Assembly (NCBI GenBank): GCA_001970955.1
Contig: MPUH01000051.1
Location: forward strand, 62,001 to 126,000
Reading direction: 5' to 3'
DNA from: Stentor coeruleus
Lineage: Eukaryota; Ciliophora; Heterotrichea; Heterotrichida; Stentoridae
Length of the DNA stretch: 64,000 nucleotides
Position numbers and translations under genes: made by a program. The notes beneath the pieces were generated by a model. The model did not search any database. It was not told the DNA's origin and saw nothing but the letters and a program-made list of their open reading frames with translations. Positions 17,750-26,911 of the stretch are shown here, piece after piece. Within the stretch, counting starts at the first letter, position 1. Every line of letters begins with the position of its first letter.

Positions 17750-18505
17750 TCATCTAAATGTACTTGGAGTCTTAGCATTTCTTTTACCTTTCCACACTCC
17801 ATATTTTCCTAAAACATCTGAGCATAGAGGCATTAAATCTTCTTTTGTCACAGTATCTATTGGTGTTTTAGAATTTTTATCCCTAAACCCTAAGCATTCA
17901 AGTTTATGTTTTTTCGATAATTCTAATTTCGACACATTGCGTGTTGTACTATGCAAATCTAAAGCTAAACTCTCAATAGTTTTAATAGGTAGTTTATAAT
18001 GATAATACCCATGTATAACTCTTCCAGGAGATTTTTGTGATGTATTATTAGGAATCTGAAGGTTTTGTGGTAATAAAGTTTTAGCCATAGGGCATTCTGA
18101 GGTTGAAAGTATTGCCCTTTGTATTTTTAAAGCTTCTTTTAATCTTTCGGTACCAATTAGTTTGAATTTTAGATTTGGTTGAATTTCTTTATACTTGTCT
18201 CTTGGGCGTAAAGTAAAAGCATGCTTTGGAGATGTTGTAGGTTTTAATAAAGCTGGATCTTGCATTGGCTTATGAGAATATCTTGTTCGGCTTTTAGAGG
18301 TATCTTGGAGATTAGAAAATGGGCTTGGGCTACGGGATATGGATTCGTTTGTGGTTGAAACTAGAGATAAAACTTCATTGTTGATACGATTTCGGTACCT
18401 TTTTATCATATCTTCAATGCTTTTGTTTCTTTGGGATAGTTCTTCTGGGGTTTCGATTGGGTCTTTGTTTTTAGAATTTTTTTCATTCAAATAGAAATTA
18501 AACAT
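17750..18505 (-). CDS. hypothetical basic protein, 251 aa
   Basis: No family recognised. The product is basic, rich in Ser, Lys and Pro, and largely disordered (about residues 50-150), with motifs such as SRSPSPF that suggest phosphorylation. A helical segment lies near 185-215 and includes LALDLHSTTRNVSK. It ends LGKYGVWKGKRNAKTPSTFR. No membrane segment. The ATG at 18505 is the first in frame, and the plus strand to its right is G-rich, fitting a minus-strand promoter. Probably a cytoskeletal or ciliary accessory protein by composition only; treat function as unknown. Confidence 0.7.
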   Translation of the reverse strand: MFNFYLNEKNSKNKDPIETPEELSQRNKSIEDMIKRYRNRINNEVLSLVSTTNESISRSPSPFSNLQDTSKSRTRYSHKPMQDPALLKPTTSPKHAFTLRPRDKYKEIQPNLKFKLIGTERLKEALKIQRAILSTSECPMAKTLLPQNLQIPNNTSQKSPGRVIHGYYHYKLPIKTIESLALDLHSTTRNVSKLELSKKHKLECLGFRDKNSKTPIDTVTKEDLMPLCSDVLGKYGVWKGKRNAKTPSTFR

Positions 18506-19020
18506 AATTTATATAATTTTTTAAAGAAAGATCATGGCGTATAGGTAGAAGGGATGAGTTATGATTTTAAGGTTTTAGGGTTTAGAGTCAGGAATGTAGA
18601 GGAAAATTTTTTGATGATAGATAAAAGTGGGTAATTGATTATGGTTATGAGTTTAAATTTTTTTTGATGAGAATTAGATGTGATTATTGAAATAATTATA
18701 TATAAGATGTATAATTTTTTAGTAGAGTGGAGAAAGCACTTTTATCAATTATTCTATATGAAATTAAGAATAATTTATTATAAAATTGCTTAGTATATAT
18801 ACTTAGGATTTATTAGGCTACCAAAAATTAGTTTTTTATCATTTCGCCCAGTACAAAAATAAACAAAAATATAGGCTGTTTATATGTTAAAGTTGCCTTG
18901 TGAGTTCTTTCAGAATCATCTAACACCAAATACAATAAAAAACCGTTTACATTAACTCTAATTCTTGAATATGAAAACCTAAAAAATGATTGAAATTCTA
19001 TCAAACAATCAATTATTAAA
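18506..19020. other. intergenic
   Basis: No gene. G-rich plus strand to about 18660, AT-rich in the middle, C-rich from about 18900 to 19010. Confidence 0.55.
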
Positions 19021-20157
19021 TTATCTAGCTTTAAATATCAGTCCTCTTCTATTTCTAGGAGTGCTTATAGTTGATCCAACACTAGGACTATAAATCCTAT
19101 TCTGTCCACTCCTAGCTGATTTCTGCCCATAGTTTTCTGTCACAACTCTTTTCCCTTCACTAACTCTTCTTATTCTACTTTTTCTATTTTGTATTACAAT
19201 ATTTGTATTCCACCACATTTTTCTAGGCTGGTCATTGATTTTTATCCTTTGCCTTGGCACTGAATTTGCCTGATCTCTTGATGTCGCTGAATTAACCCTT
19301 GAAGCACTTCTAACCCGTCCTTCTACTTTTTCCCCAATTTTAATATAAGGAGTTCCTTCTACAATATATGGTAAAAAGCATGTAACTAATACAATATTAT
19401 CAAAATCCTTACTTGTAACCCAATCAATATTCATACAACCTAAAGTTTTTGTTTTTTTTATAAAATTACTCAACAAAGGTCTTGCTATAATTTCATCTCC
19501 TATTAATTCATGTAAAGATCTTTCACATAACTCTATACCTTTTATATTATTGTTTTCATAACATAAAATTCCAGATGTCGCCAAGTCAAATAACCCTTTT
19601 AAATTTGCCCTGCTAAGTGAAGACAGTTTGGATTTTATACCTGAATTACTGATTTGTATGAGTAATTTTTTACATGCTTCTAAGTAATCTTTAGCTTCTT
19701 TAATTTTTTTAACTTTCCAAAGGTTCATGAAAATCAAAAGGTCTCCAGTTAGATTGAAATCAGGGTTTAAAGGTAGTTTAGAGTTTATGATAGCTTCGAT
19801 TATTGTTTGTCCATCGTGAAGAACTTTGAGACTTTTTTTGAATTGACTTGTTCGGTAATATAAAAAAGCTAGGCTATGGAATAAAAGAAGTCGTCCTTGC
19901 CAATATTGATCAGGAAGAGTCCCAAGTTCACATAATAATTTATCAGCTTCTGAAGCTTTTACTAATACTTCAAGTGTGTCGCCGACTAAATCGTATTGAA
20001 GAAGCTTGATACTTATAGATGTGCATATGCTCAAAAATGATCTAATTTTTTTAGAACTTAGTTGGGATAATGGATTTTTTCCAATTGCCTTGAGATCTTC
20101 AAATTTGTTATAGATTGAACTTTTAACTTCAGTGATTGATAGAGTGTTTACGTTCAT
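19021..20157 (-). CDS. helical TPR-like protein of unknown function (378 aa)
   Basis: Residues about 10-250 are a series of helix pairs that look like a TPR or related solenoid: QYWQGRLLLFHSLAFLYYRT and QFKKSLKVLHDGQTIIEAI have the spacing of small and aromatic residues seen in TPR motifs. The last 110 residues are Arg/Ser-rich and disordered, ending PRNRRGLIFKAR. No catalytic motif, signal peptide or membrane segment. Such solenoids usually mediate protein contacts, so an adaptor role is plausible. I do not recognise a named orthologue. The start ATG at 20157 is the first in frame. Confidence 0.75.
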   Translation of the reverse strand: MNVNTLSITEVKSSIYNKFEDLKAIGKNPLSQLSSKKIRSFLSICTSISIKLLQYDLVGDTLEVLVKASEADKLLCELGTLPDQYWQGRLLLFHSLAFLYYRTSQFKKSLKVLHDGQTIIEAIINSKLPLNPDFNLTGDLLIFMNLWKVKKIKEAKDYLEACKKLLIQISNSGIKSKLSSLSRANLKGLFDLATSGILCYENNNIKGIELCERSLHELIGDEIIARPLLSNFIKKTKTLGCMNIDWVTSKDFDNIVLVTCFLPYIVEGTPYIKIGEKVEGRVRSASRVNSATSRDQANSVPRQRIKINDQPRKMWWNTNIVIQNRKSRIRRVSEGKRVVTENYGQKSARSGQNRIYSPSVGSTISTPRNRRGLIFKAR

Positions 20158-20998
20158 TTTTAATTAATAACAGCAACCTTTAAAACTATCTTAAACTTTC
20201 ATTATGTTTATAACTCCAATAGCATCTACCCTGATCTTTCATATTTTTATTGGCCAAAAGCTTATTTCATTCTGCATAACTAAAGGGTTTTATTTTCTAG
20301 AATATATTAACAACATCGATGCTATATCAATAAAATCCTTTATCGAATTATTTATTCTAAGTTTTTTTTTATATGTATCTTCAGTTAGATTTTATATTAG
20401 AATAGTTTTAGGTATTTTTTGCATTATGATACTTTCTTATAAGGAATACTTTAATAGATTTATTATTAATAATCTCCACAGCTTAAACCTTTTTTGCAGA
20501 CTTCAGAAGAAAAAGTCATCAATTTTAGAAGCTTCTTTGATTTTATTATGCTTAGCATCAACATCCTAGAAACTATTAAATTCTACTCAAAAATAGGTGT
20601 AAAGCATGATACCCCACAGTTTAAAACCCTTAACCTAAACTGATGCTGCTAATTTAAAAGAATTTCTACAACAAAATTTGCAGATATTTTCTTAGATGAG
20701 GATTTTGCTAATGAAAAAGTTAGACTGGGCCAGTTGACAAATAAATATACAAATGAAAATATGAAGTATTATATTAGAAAATATAACATATAATTGAAAT
20801 AACACAGCAGATAGAAATTTTGAAGTTTGGTCATGGCAGAAAAAGGCAGCTCTAACACAATTTTGCATAATATTCTTGTTGATTTGATCAATTTCAAACA
20901 TCCGATTAATCTAATAGTTTGATTTCTATTAAGTATTTTATAGTCAGGAGATGATTTTTAACATAATAAAACTAGAAAACTATCATTTCCTATATATT
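20158..20998. other. intergenic with a possible decayed relic
   Basis: A 121-codon plus-strand frame at 20204-20569 is Ile/Phe/Leu-rich with membrane-like runs, but its composition is what AT-rich DNA gives by chance; I do not call it. A relic with more normal residue use lies at about 20656-20890. Confidence 0.45.
20656..20890 (+). pseudogene. possible decayed coding relic
   Basis: The plus strand from 20680 encodes about 37 residues with core FLDEDFANEKVRLGQLTNKY and then stops. A second stretch from 20807 in another frame encodes RNFEVWSWQKKAALTQF. Both look like protein sequence rather than noise, yet no 15-nt intron joins them. Most likely fragments of a dead host gene; family unknown. 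Confidence 0.25.
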
Positions 20999-21754
20999 TC
21001 AATCAGTAACCTGAAATACTCTATACATATAATTCACACTTCTTTCATGCAGTTTCCATTTACTAAAAGCCCCATCTTCTGAAGTTGTCCTAAAATAAAG
21101 CCTAATAATTCTTGAATGTACTAAACCCATTGCACACATAATACAAGGTTCTTCATAAGCAAAAGCATAAGTTTCAGTACATAAATACTCATCATCCCTA
21201 ACTTGATAATCTTGAATAGCTTGAAAAACTGGATGTTCCCAGACTTGACTACCAATACCTTGAGGATTATTCAACACATCCAATTTAAAATTATATAATG
21301 ATGCGTGTCCTTGGGGTATTTTCTTTATAATTGATTGAATTTTTATAATCTCTTCAGATGTGTGTGAATATGGGATTACAGATGGTTGAACCATACAACA
21401 ATTCCAATATAAACTCCATGTTGCCAATTGAGATTTTGTGTATGGGGGTATTTTAGGAACTTTTGCTAGAGAAAATGTTGGGCAACGCTCACAAGAATGG
21501 GTAAATTGGTCAAGATCTGAAAGTTCTTCGATATCTTCCACTGGGGCTATGAGGATTTGTATATGCGATTTACATTGGGATTTTCTCGCACGTTTAAGAT
21601 GACTGAGGTTGTAGTTGGATAATGGGTATTTTTCTGCTAAAAAACGAATCACTTCACTGGTTTTTTTCAGAGCAATACAAGCTACTTGTACTGTTTCGAA
21701 GTAGGGCTCTTTGAGGGTTAGATTGTATTGTAAGAGCTCTATGATTTCTCCCAT
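20999..21754 (-). CDS. ADAT3: tRNA-specific adenosine deaminase subunit ADAT3/TAD3
   Basis: The C-terminal half (about residues 130-240) is a cytidine-deaminase-like fold with the zinc motif EEPCIMCAMGLVHSRI, which is diagnostic of the ADAT2/ADAT3 group. The first half of the active site reads WEHPVF, where the catalytic Glu of HAE is replaced by Val, the hallmark of the catalytically silent ADAT3 subunit. ADAT3 pairs with ADAT2 to convert adenosine 34 to inosine in several tRNA anticodons, in nucleus and cytosol. The N-terminal domain (about 1-120) is the less conserved tRNA-binding part. At 251 aa it is shorter than the human protein. The ADAT2 partner is not in this window. Confident assignment. 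Confidence 0.9.
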   Translation of the reverse strand: MGEIIELLQYNLTLKEPYFETVQVACIALKKTSEVIRFLAEKYPLSNYNLSHLKRARKSQCKSHIQILIAPVEDIEELSDLDQFTHSCERCPTFSLAKVPKIPPYTKSQLATWSLYWNCCMVQPSVIPYSHTSEEIIKIQSIIKKIPQGHASLYNFKLDVLNNPQGIGSQVWEHPVFQAIQDYQVRDDEYLCTETYAFAYEEPCIMCAMGLVHSRIIRLYFRTTSEDGAFSKWKLHERSVNYMYRVFQVTD

Positions 21755-22249
21755 TTGCCTTTTATTATTTATACTGATTAGGTATAATTATGGAATTTTA
21801 GGGTTTGGAATAAGGTTAGGATAAATGAGATTAATTTTTTTAGAATTTTTGAAGTTGGAAATACTTTTGGGTTAGAAGGGAAGAGTTTGAGTTTTTGTGT
21901 TGGATGATAAATTTTTTTTAAGTTAAGGTTTTAAGGGTCTACCAAACTTAAAATCGTNAATATTTTTAGTTTTATTAGTTTATTTTTTTGTAGAAGTGTA
22001 ATTGGGTAGAAAATGTTTTTTATGATTTTTAGAGGCTGGATAACTTTTGAATTTTTTTTTGATTGATTTTGTAAATCCTTTAAGGGTCTACCAAACTTAA
22101 AATCGTATTAAATTCTAACCCAATCCAAAAAACCCATAATATCCTAAAACTCTCTTCCTCTTCATCTATATCAGCCAAATTGAACTAAAATTTCCCATGA
22201 AAACACTTATCATAAAATCCTATTCAACATTTTAAAATTATTTTTAAAA
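21755..22249. other. intergenic containing an assembly gap and a 28-bp direct repeat
   Basis: One N at 21958. The 28 bases just left of it (21930-21957) recur exactly at 22079-22106. G-rich before the second copy, C-rich after about 22115. No gene. Confidence 0.6.
21930..22106. repeat. 28-bp direct repeat flanking an N (probable assembly join)
   Basis: Copies at 21930-21957 and 22079-22106 are identical and begin TTTAAGGGTCTACC. The N at 21958 directly follows the first copy. This looks like the end of one contig overlapping the inside of the next and is probably not a biological repeat. Confidence 0.7.
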
Positions 22250-22795
22250 TTACGTTTCCCATCCACTCAAGCAATCATATTTCGTATACAAATTATTTCT
22301 TTTTTCTGACTTCCTATTGAAAATAAGTTTAATATTTTTTCTCGTAATGCTCGTGCTTTGATTAAAATTCACCTTTTTCGTTTTCAACCCGAAATTCACA
22401 CTTTTTGACTGAGTAGCAGTTGTAATTTTCGAATTAAATAAAGGATTTATCTTGCTACATCTTATAACTGGTTTATCACCATAACTAACATTAAGCGATT
22501 TATTAACCCTTGGGCTAGACCTTATTTCTTTACTTTTTGGATAAGAAATCATCTGAATTGTTAGTCCAGTATTCGCTGTAAAATTAGAATTAGAAGCTTT
22601 TATTTCAGAAGACTTTTTTTCTTTTGGGGATATTGATCGATAACTATGTCTAGAATACGTGGATTTTAATCTGAATGGTGTGAGGTATTTTATTTCTATA
22701 GCTTCAGGTTTTTTTAAGATCTTTTTTCTGTAGAGCTCTTTGACATTCACGTAACCTTCTGAACTTTTTGGACGTGATATTAATGTTTTTATCAT
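22250..22795 (-). CDS. hypothetical basic protein, 181 aa
   Basis: No family recognised. The product is very basic (Lys, Arg, Ser, Asn) with little hydrophobic core and is probably disordered. It starts MIKTLISRPKSSEGYVNVKE and ends CLSGWET. The composition resembles the other small basic proteins in this window (17750-18505, 25521-25847). The plus strand to the right of its start is G-rich for about 80 bp, weakly fitting a promoter. It could bind microtubules or nucleic acid; no motif decides. Confidence 0.6.
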   Translation of the reverse strand: MIKTLISRPKSSEGYVNVKELYRKKILKKPEAIEIKYLTPFRLKSTYSRHSYRSISPKEKKSSEIKASNSNFTANTGLTIQMISYPKSKEIRSSPRVNKSLNVSYGDKPVIRCSKINPLFNSKITTATQSKSVNFGLKTKKVNFNQSTSITRKNIKLIFNRKSEKRNNLYTKYDCLSGWET

Positions 22796-23122
22796 TTTAT
22801 ATGGATTTTAGGATTTTTTTTTGTGTATAGGCTGCAGGGTTTTAAGATGTGAATTTATATGAAGTGGATTTTAGATGTGAAATGATATTAAAAAATATAG
22901 ATATAAACCACAGATTTTTTTTTCTCACAAATTTGCCTTTAATTCCTCATAACAATCCCTAATTCAACTAATAATCATTTTAACCCCTTCATCCAAAGTC
23001 ATAATTTTATCATTCTAAAACCTATTATATCCTAAAAACTTTAACACCCTAACAAAAAACTCTTCATAACCCTTCCTAAATATTTTTACATACCTCATTC
23101 TTATTTTAACATAAATAAACAA
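22796..23122. other. divergent intergenic region
   Basis: No gene. G-containing to about 22880, then strongly C-rich and G-free (22920-23115) before the start at 23123. A single CCCTAACA near 23048 is not a telomere array. Confidence 0.55.
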
Positions 23123-25507
23123 ATGGAAAACAGCTCATCTCCAGACAAACTCTCAAACCGACAGCCCCGTCCAGGTAGCGCCCGAGTCAACAGTAGTCAA
23201 AACCCTTCATCCAAAAAGCCCCCAAACGCTTTTCCATCTTTTCGCTCTAAAGGCAAAAGCATCGAAAACATTCATTCAGCAGCAAGACCTCATCAAAAAT
23301 CCCCATCTATAAACCGAGAAAGATTATATGAAGACAATCTATCATTAAAAATGAAATCCAACCTCCTTCAAGAAGAAAACACAAAACTAAGGACGAAAAT
23401 CAATCAAATTGAAAAAAATTTAAACAAAAAAGAAGATCCTGATACTTCATTATTCCGCATAGGAAGTAAAACTCATTTAATCCCAAACCTAAAACAAACC
23501 ATAAAAGACTTAAAAGATACAATCAAAACCAAAGAAGAAGAAATTATTATATTAAGAAAAAACCCTAAAAGTACAAAATTGTCAGAAGTAGAAATAGAAA
23601 TGCAAACTTATATTGATGAATGTACAAGATTACGTCATCATTTAGAAGAAATTATGATTCAAAAACAGATATCTTTTACATCATTAGAATATGAGGAAAA
23701 ACTTTTTAGACAAAACATGGATATCAACTCTTTAAGGGAAGAAAACATTCAATATTCACAAGATTTGAATAGAGCAAGGGAAGAAATTGTTATGGTTAAA
23801 GATAAAATAATGATGCTAGAAAACCCATTGAAGAAAAAAAAGAAAACATCAAGGAAAAAACAAGAACTCCAGAAGCTGAAAAATGAGATTCTTGAAATTA
23901 AAGATAAAATTGATTCTAGTAAAGTTGTGTATTCAGAAAAAGAAACTAAACTTAGAGAAGAAGCTGAGAATCTAGTGAAAACTAATGAGATGATAAATGA
24001 AAAAATCCAAGCTAGTGATTTAAAACTTCAAGAACAAAATATAATATTAGAACAACTACGCACACAAATGATGAACCATGAAAAGGATTTTAAAAGGTCA
24101 CAGACCATAGGTGCTCCATCCTTAAGCACATTTAGCATAAGAAAAATGCTTAATCCTCCAAAGCTTTTCCAGAAAATTTTCTCAGTAATCAGCAAAAAAC
24201 AAATGATCACTGACGTTTTCTTCAGCCTCATGGATAAAAACAGCAACGGGAATATAGACTCAAATGAAATCTATCAATATATGCTAGCAAATGGTTGTAA
24301 AGTTAAAAAAAAATATATTCAAGAAGCTTTAAATTTTTTTGGTATTACTAACAACTCTATACCAATAACTTTATTTCAAGAAAATTATGATAAATATGAA
24401 TATAATATGATTAATGAAGAATCAAGTAGTGAAGAAATTACTGATGAACCAAAAAGAATCATTAGTAAATTAACTTATCATAATACAATACCTAATTTAC
24501 CTGAAGGGATTATTATACCTGAAAACTCTCAAGTAAAAATTGTTAGGGAAGAAAAGAAAATTTTTACTGTTAAAAAAGAAGAAATTAAAGATGTTTTAGA
24601 TGAAATTGTTATGAAAATGAGGGTGGCGAAATTACCAAAGTCGAAATTGTTGTCGAAAGTGTTTGGGAATGATTTTAATGCTGATGAAGGGATAACGATT
24701 GGTGCTTTGGCTGATACTTTGAGTTCGTGTTCGTTAAATGTGGGGAATAAGGAAAAAAATTATTTGTTGGCGAGGTTTTTAATGGAGCCTGAAGGCGTAT
24801 CAGAAATCGTTGAAAAGTCTTTAAAAGATTTAAAATCAGATATTCTACTAATATGCAAACGTTTTAGTAAACTTTTTATAGACTGGGAAGTTTTTACTGA
24901 AGAAGAAGTCCAAGAGATAATGAATGAAATCCATCAAGAGTTAGGGAAAATCAAAGATGATCTTTATAAACGTTGTCAAGATCATGATAAAGATAAAAAA
25001 GGTTTTATAGACTTTTCAGTTTTCCGAAGTATCACTGAAGAAGCAGGTGTACAGTTTTCAGATCGTGAGTGGGAAATATGGAAACTTGAAATCTACCCTT
25101 TAAAAGATCTCAACTATGTAAGTTTTATTAACTCCCTCAAATCATCTCGTTCTCCAGACACTTGTTTAAAAATTATTAGCGCTAAATTGAATACTATGTC
25201 TGAACCTTTAGACGTAATTTTCACAGTTTCATCACAAGGTTTGATTACAGCTGAGAGTTTTATTGAAACTTTAAACAACCTTAATATCAATCTTTCAAAC
25301 GAAGAAAATATTGAACTTTTAGAATCACTCAAACATCAAGACAACCGTTTTACAATGCAAGTTCATTTCAACGAACTTTATAAGCTTTTAGTCAACTCTG
25401 GATACTCAAAAATATCTGAAAAAACCAAAAAAATACAGAAACCTTTAGGCAACAGCATAAGCAGTAGTAGCAGTAGTTTAGTTTCTTCAGGTAAAGAGGA
25501 TGATTAA
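23123..25507 (+). CDS. EF-hand coiled-coil protein, 794 aa
   Basis: Residues 1-70 are Pro/Ser-rich and disordered. About 75-325 is a long coiled coil with Lys/Glu-rich heptads. A canonical EF-hand loop, DKNSNGNIDSNE, lies near residue 372, and a degenerate one, DKDKKGFIDFSV, near 620. The C-terminal region (about 500-770) looks like further helical EF-hand-like pairs. The tail is Ser-rich. A calcium-sensing structural protein of cortex or cilium is plausible; no named family is recognised. On the coding strand, composition is G-rich around 24601-24720 and abruptly C-rich by about 24840, inside the gene, which is unusual and might mark an old fusion point. Convergent with the next gene, only 13 bp away. 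Confidence 0.8.
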   Translation: MENSSSPDKLSNRQPRPGSARVNSSQNPSSKKPPNAFPSFRSKGKSIENIHSAARPHQKSPSINRERLYEDNLSLKMKSNLLQEENTKLRTKINQIEKNLNKKEDPDTSLFRIGSKTHLIPNLKQTIKDLKDTIKTKEEEIIILRKNPKSTKLSEVEIEMQTYIDECTRLRHHLEEIMIQKQISFTSLEYEEKLFRQNMDINSLREENIQYSQDLNRAREEIVMVKDKIMMLENPLKKKKKTSRKKQELQKLKNEILEIKDKIDSSKVVYSEKETKLREEAENLVKTNEMINEKIQASDLKLQEQNIILEQLRTQMMNHEKDFKRSQTIGAPSLSTFSIRKMLNPPKLFQKIFSVISKKQMITDVFFSLMDKNSNGNIDSNEIYQYMLANGCKVKKKYIQEALNFFGITNNSIPITLFQENYDKYEYNMINEESSSEEITDEPKRIISKLTYHNTIPNLPEGIIIPENSQVKIVREEKKIFTVKKEEIKDVLDEIVMKMRVAKLPKSKLLSKVFGNDFNADEGITIGALADTLSSCSLNVGNKEKNYLLARFLMEPEGVSEIVEKSLKDLKSDILLICKRFSKLFIDWEVFTEEEVQEIMNEIHQELGKIKDDLYKRCQDHDKDKKGFIDFSVFRSITEEAGVQFSDREWEIWKLEIYPLKDLNYVSFINSLKSSRSPDTCLKIISAKLNTMSEPLDVIFTVSSQGLITAESFIETLNNLNINLSNEENIELLESLKHQDNRFTMQVHFNELYKLLVNSGYSKISEKTKKIQKPLGNSISSSSSSLVSSGKEDD

Positions 25508-25520
25508 TTATAAATTTTTC

Positions 25521-25847
25521 TTAGTTTATAAGTCTCCACCTTTCAAGTTCATAATCATGGATTTTTACAAGGTTTATAGGAGCTTTAAATGGGGTATTTA
25601 ATGTAGTTAAGTCATCTAAAAGTGAAATTCTGCTTTGATTTACAATATTTTGATGATATTTTATATAATGTTGAGAAACCCTTAAGTCTCTGTTTTTAGG
25701 AACTCGGACTGAAAGATTTGCTATGTGTTTTGTTGGATGGCTTAATAGTCGGTAATAATCTTTTTTACTTGGCTGGACACTTTGATTGCCTGAACGGAAA
25801 TAGTTTTTCCTTAAGGGAGGAAAGAAAATGTTTTTATTAGAATCCAT
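25521..25847 (-). CDS. hypothetical basic protein, 108 aa
   Basis: A small basic protein without a known family. It starts MDSNKNIFFPPLRKNYFRSG and ends ELERWRLIN. It has no membrane segment. The stop codon lies 13 bp from the stop of the convergent EF-hand gene, so transcripts of the two probably overlap at their 3' ends. The residue mix (Pro, Tyr, Arg, Asn, a helical C-terminus) is more protein-like than the random frames of this AT-rich DNA, which is why I call it. Moderate confidence only. Confidence 0.55.
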   Translation of the reverse strand: MDSNKNIFFPPLRKNYFRSGNQSVQPSKKDYYRLLSHPTKHIANLSVRVPKNRDLRVSQHYIKYHQNIVNQSRISLLDDLTTLNTPFKAPINLVKIHDYELERWRLIN

Positions 25848-25990
25848 TTATAAGAGCACAGAAATTGATTTAGAAGTAAAGAAATTATGACAAGTAAAAA
25901 GAACTGATTTTTTTAAGGTTTTAAAGTTGGATTTCCGATAAGTGGATTAAATTTATATAAAAAAAATTATATATAACTAAAAAACCTACT

Positions 25991-26440
25991 CTAAATCTGA
26001 ATATCCTTAGAAGAAACATCAACATTTATCTGTCCTTTGACAATTTTCTCAAAATAATACTCAAACGATGTTTTCTGTGTGATTCTCTCAAACACAGGTA
26101 ATCTTTTTTGTGGCAAAGGATCCCAACACGATTTGGCTTTATAAAAACTCCTCGGAATCTCATCTAAAGTTCTTGTTTCATGTAAAAATAAACACCTTTG
26201 TCCATATGTGCAAACCCCTTTACTATAAAAAGGTATGCATTTTTTCGACTTGTACTTCTCATTAGATGGATTTTTATCTATAAGTTCATCAAACCCATGA
26301 GCAAAATTGCATTTATCTGAATATTGGCATGTATTAGTCTCTACCCAATTTCTACACATTTCAGTCTTATATTTAGTCGAGTCAATAGGCTTTTTGCTTT
26401 TACTTCGAAGGACTTGAAGATTTGTGATATCTTGTAGCAT
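25991..26440 (-). CDS. tandem CCCH zinc-finger protein, TTP/TIS11 type (149 aa)
   Basis: Two CX8CX5CX3H fingers are complete. Finger 1 opens with YKTEMCRNW, the classic TTP lead-in, and ends KCNFAH. Finger 2 opens with YKSKKCIPF and ends RCLFLH. The TTP family binds AU-rich elements in 3' UTRs and promotes mRNA decay; many protist relatives also regulate life-cycle mRNAs. The fingers cover about residues 25-90; the C-terminal 60 residues carry no recognised domain. At 149 aa it is a minimal family member. Acts in cytoplasm by analogy. RNA targets are unknown, though the AT-rich 3' flanks of this genome would offer many AU-rich sites. Confidence 0.9.
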   Translation of the reverse strand: MLQDITNLQVLRSKSKKPIDSTKYKTEMCRNWVETNTCQYSDKCNFAHGFDELIDKNPSNEKYKSKKCIPFYSKGVCTYGQRCLFLHETRTLDEIPRSFYKAKSCWDPLPQKRLPVFERITQKTSFEYYFEKIVKGQINVDVSSKDIQI

Positions 26441-26911
26441 TTATAGTAAACAGATCGATATCCTTGTCTCTAGCAAATCTTAAGCTACAGACTGGTATCT
26501 TTTATCTCCATATTTTATTATATTTAATTATTTAGATTAGTAATATTTTATACTTTAATATGCTTGGGTTTTTGAAGATAATATTTGTGGTATTTATGAT
26601 GCTATCTTAAGATTTTATTTCTATGCTATTATCTCTTCAAGGTTTTATTCACTTTTTTGATTTCTGGGCATATATAGAGCTATATTACATGAAAATTTTA
26701 TTGTTGTAATTAGAACTAATCTCAAAAACCATCTTCCCATCTAATTAAAAATCTCACAATTTCCAATATCCAAAAATTTCCCTTANTGTTTTATTTGTAT
26801 CAAAAACCATCTTCCCATCTAATTAAAAATCTCACAATTTCCAATATCCAAAAATTTCCCTTATCAATTTTCATAATGCCTATAATTCTACTATCTAAAT
26901 AAAACTTAAAA
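26441..26911. other. divergent intergenic region with an assembly gap
   Basis: Contains a single N (26786) and a 64-bp direct repeat (listed separately). G-rich to about 26680 and C-rich from about 26720, the usual divergent-promoter flip. No gene. Confidence 0.6.
26722..26863. repeat. 64-bp direct repeat around an N (probable assembly duplication)
   Basis: Copies at 26722-26785 and 26800-26863 are identical, each starting TCAAAAACCATCTTCCC and ending TTTCCCTTA. Between them are an N and 13 bases. An unmerged contig overlap explains this better than a real tandem repeat. Confidence 0.75.

Noticed and set aside
20204-20569. 121-codon frame as a membrane protein
   Set aside because: Ile/Phe/Leu runs are expected by chance in such AT-rich DNA; no conserved motif. 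It cannot be fully excluded.
23040-23060. CCCTAACA as a telomere repeat
   Set aside because: A single unit only (another similar one near 51353); no array, so not a chromosome end.
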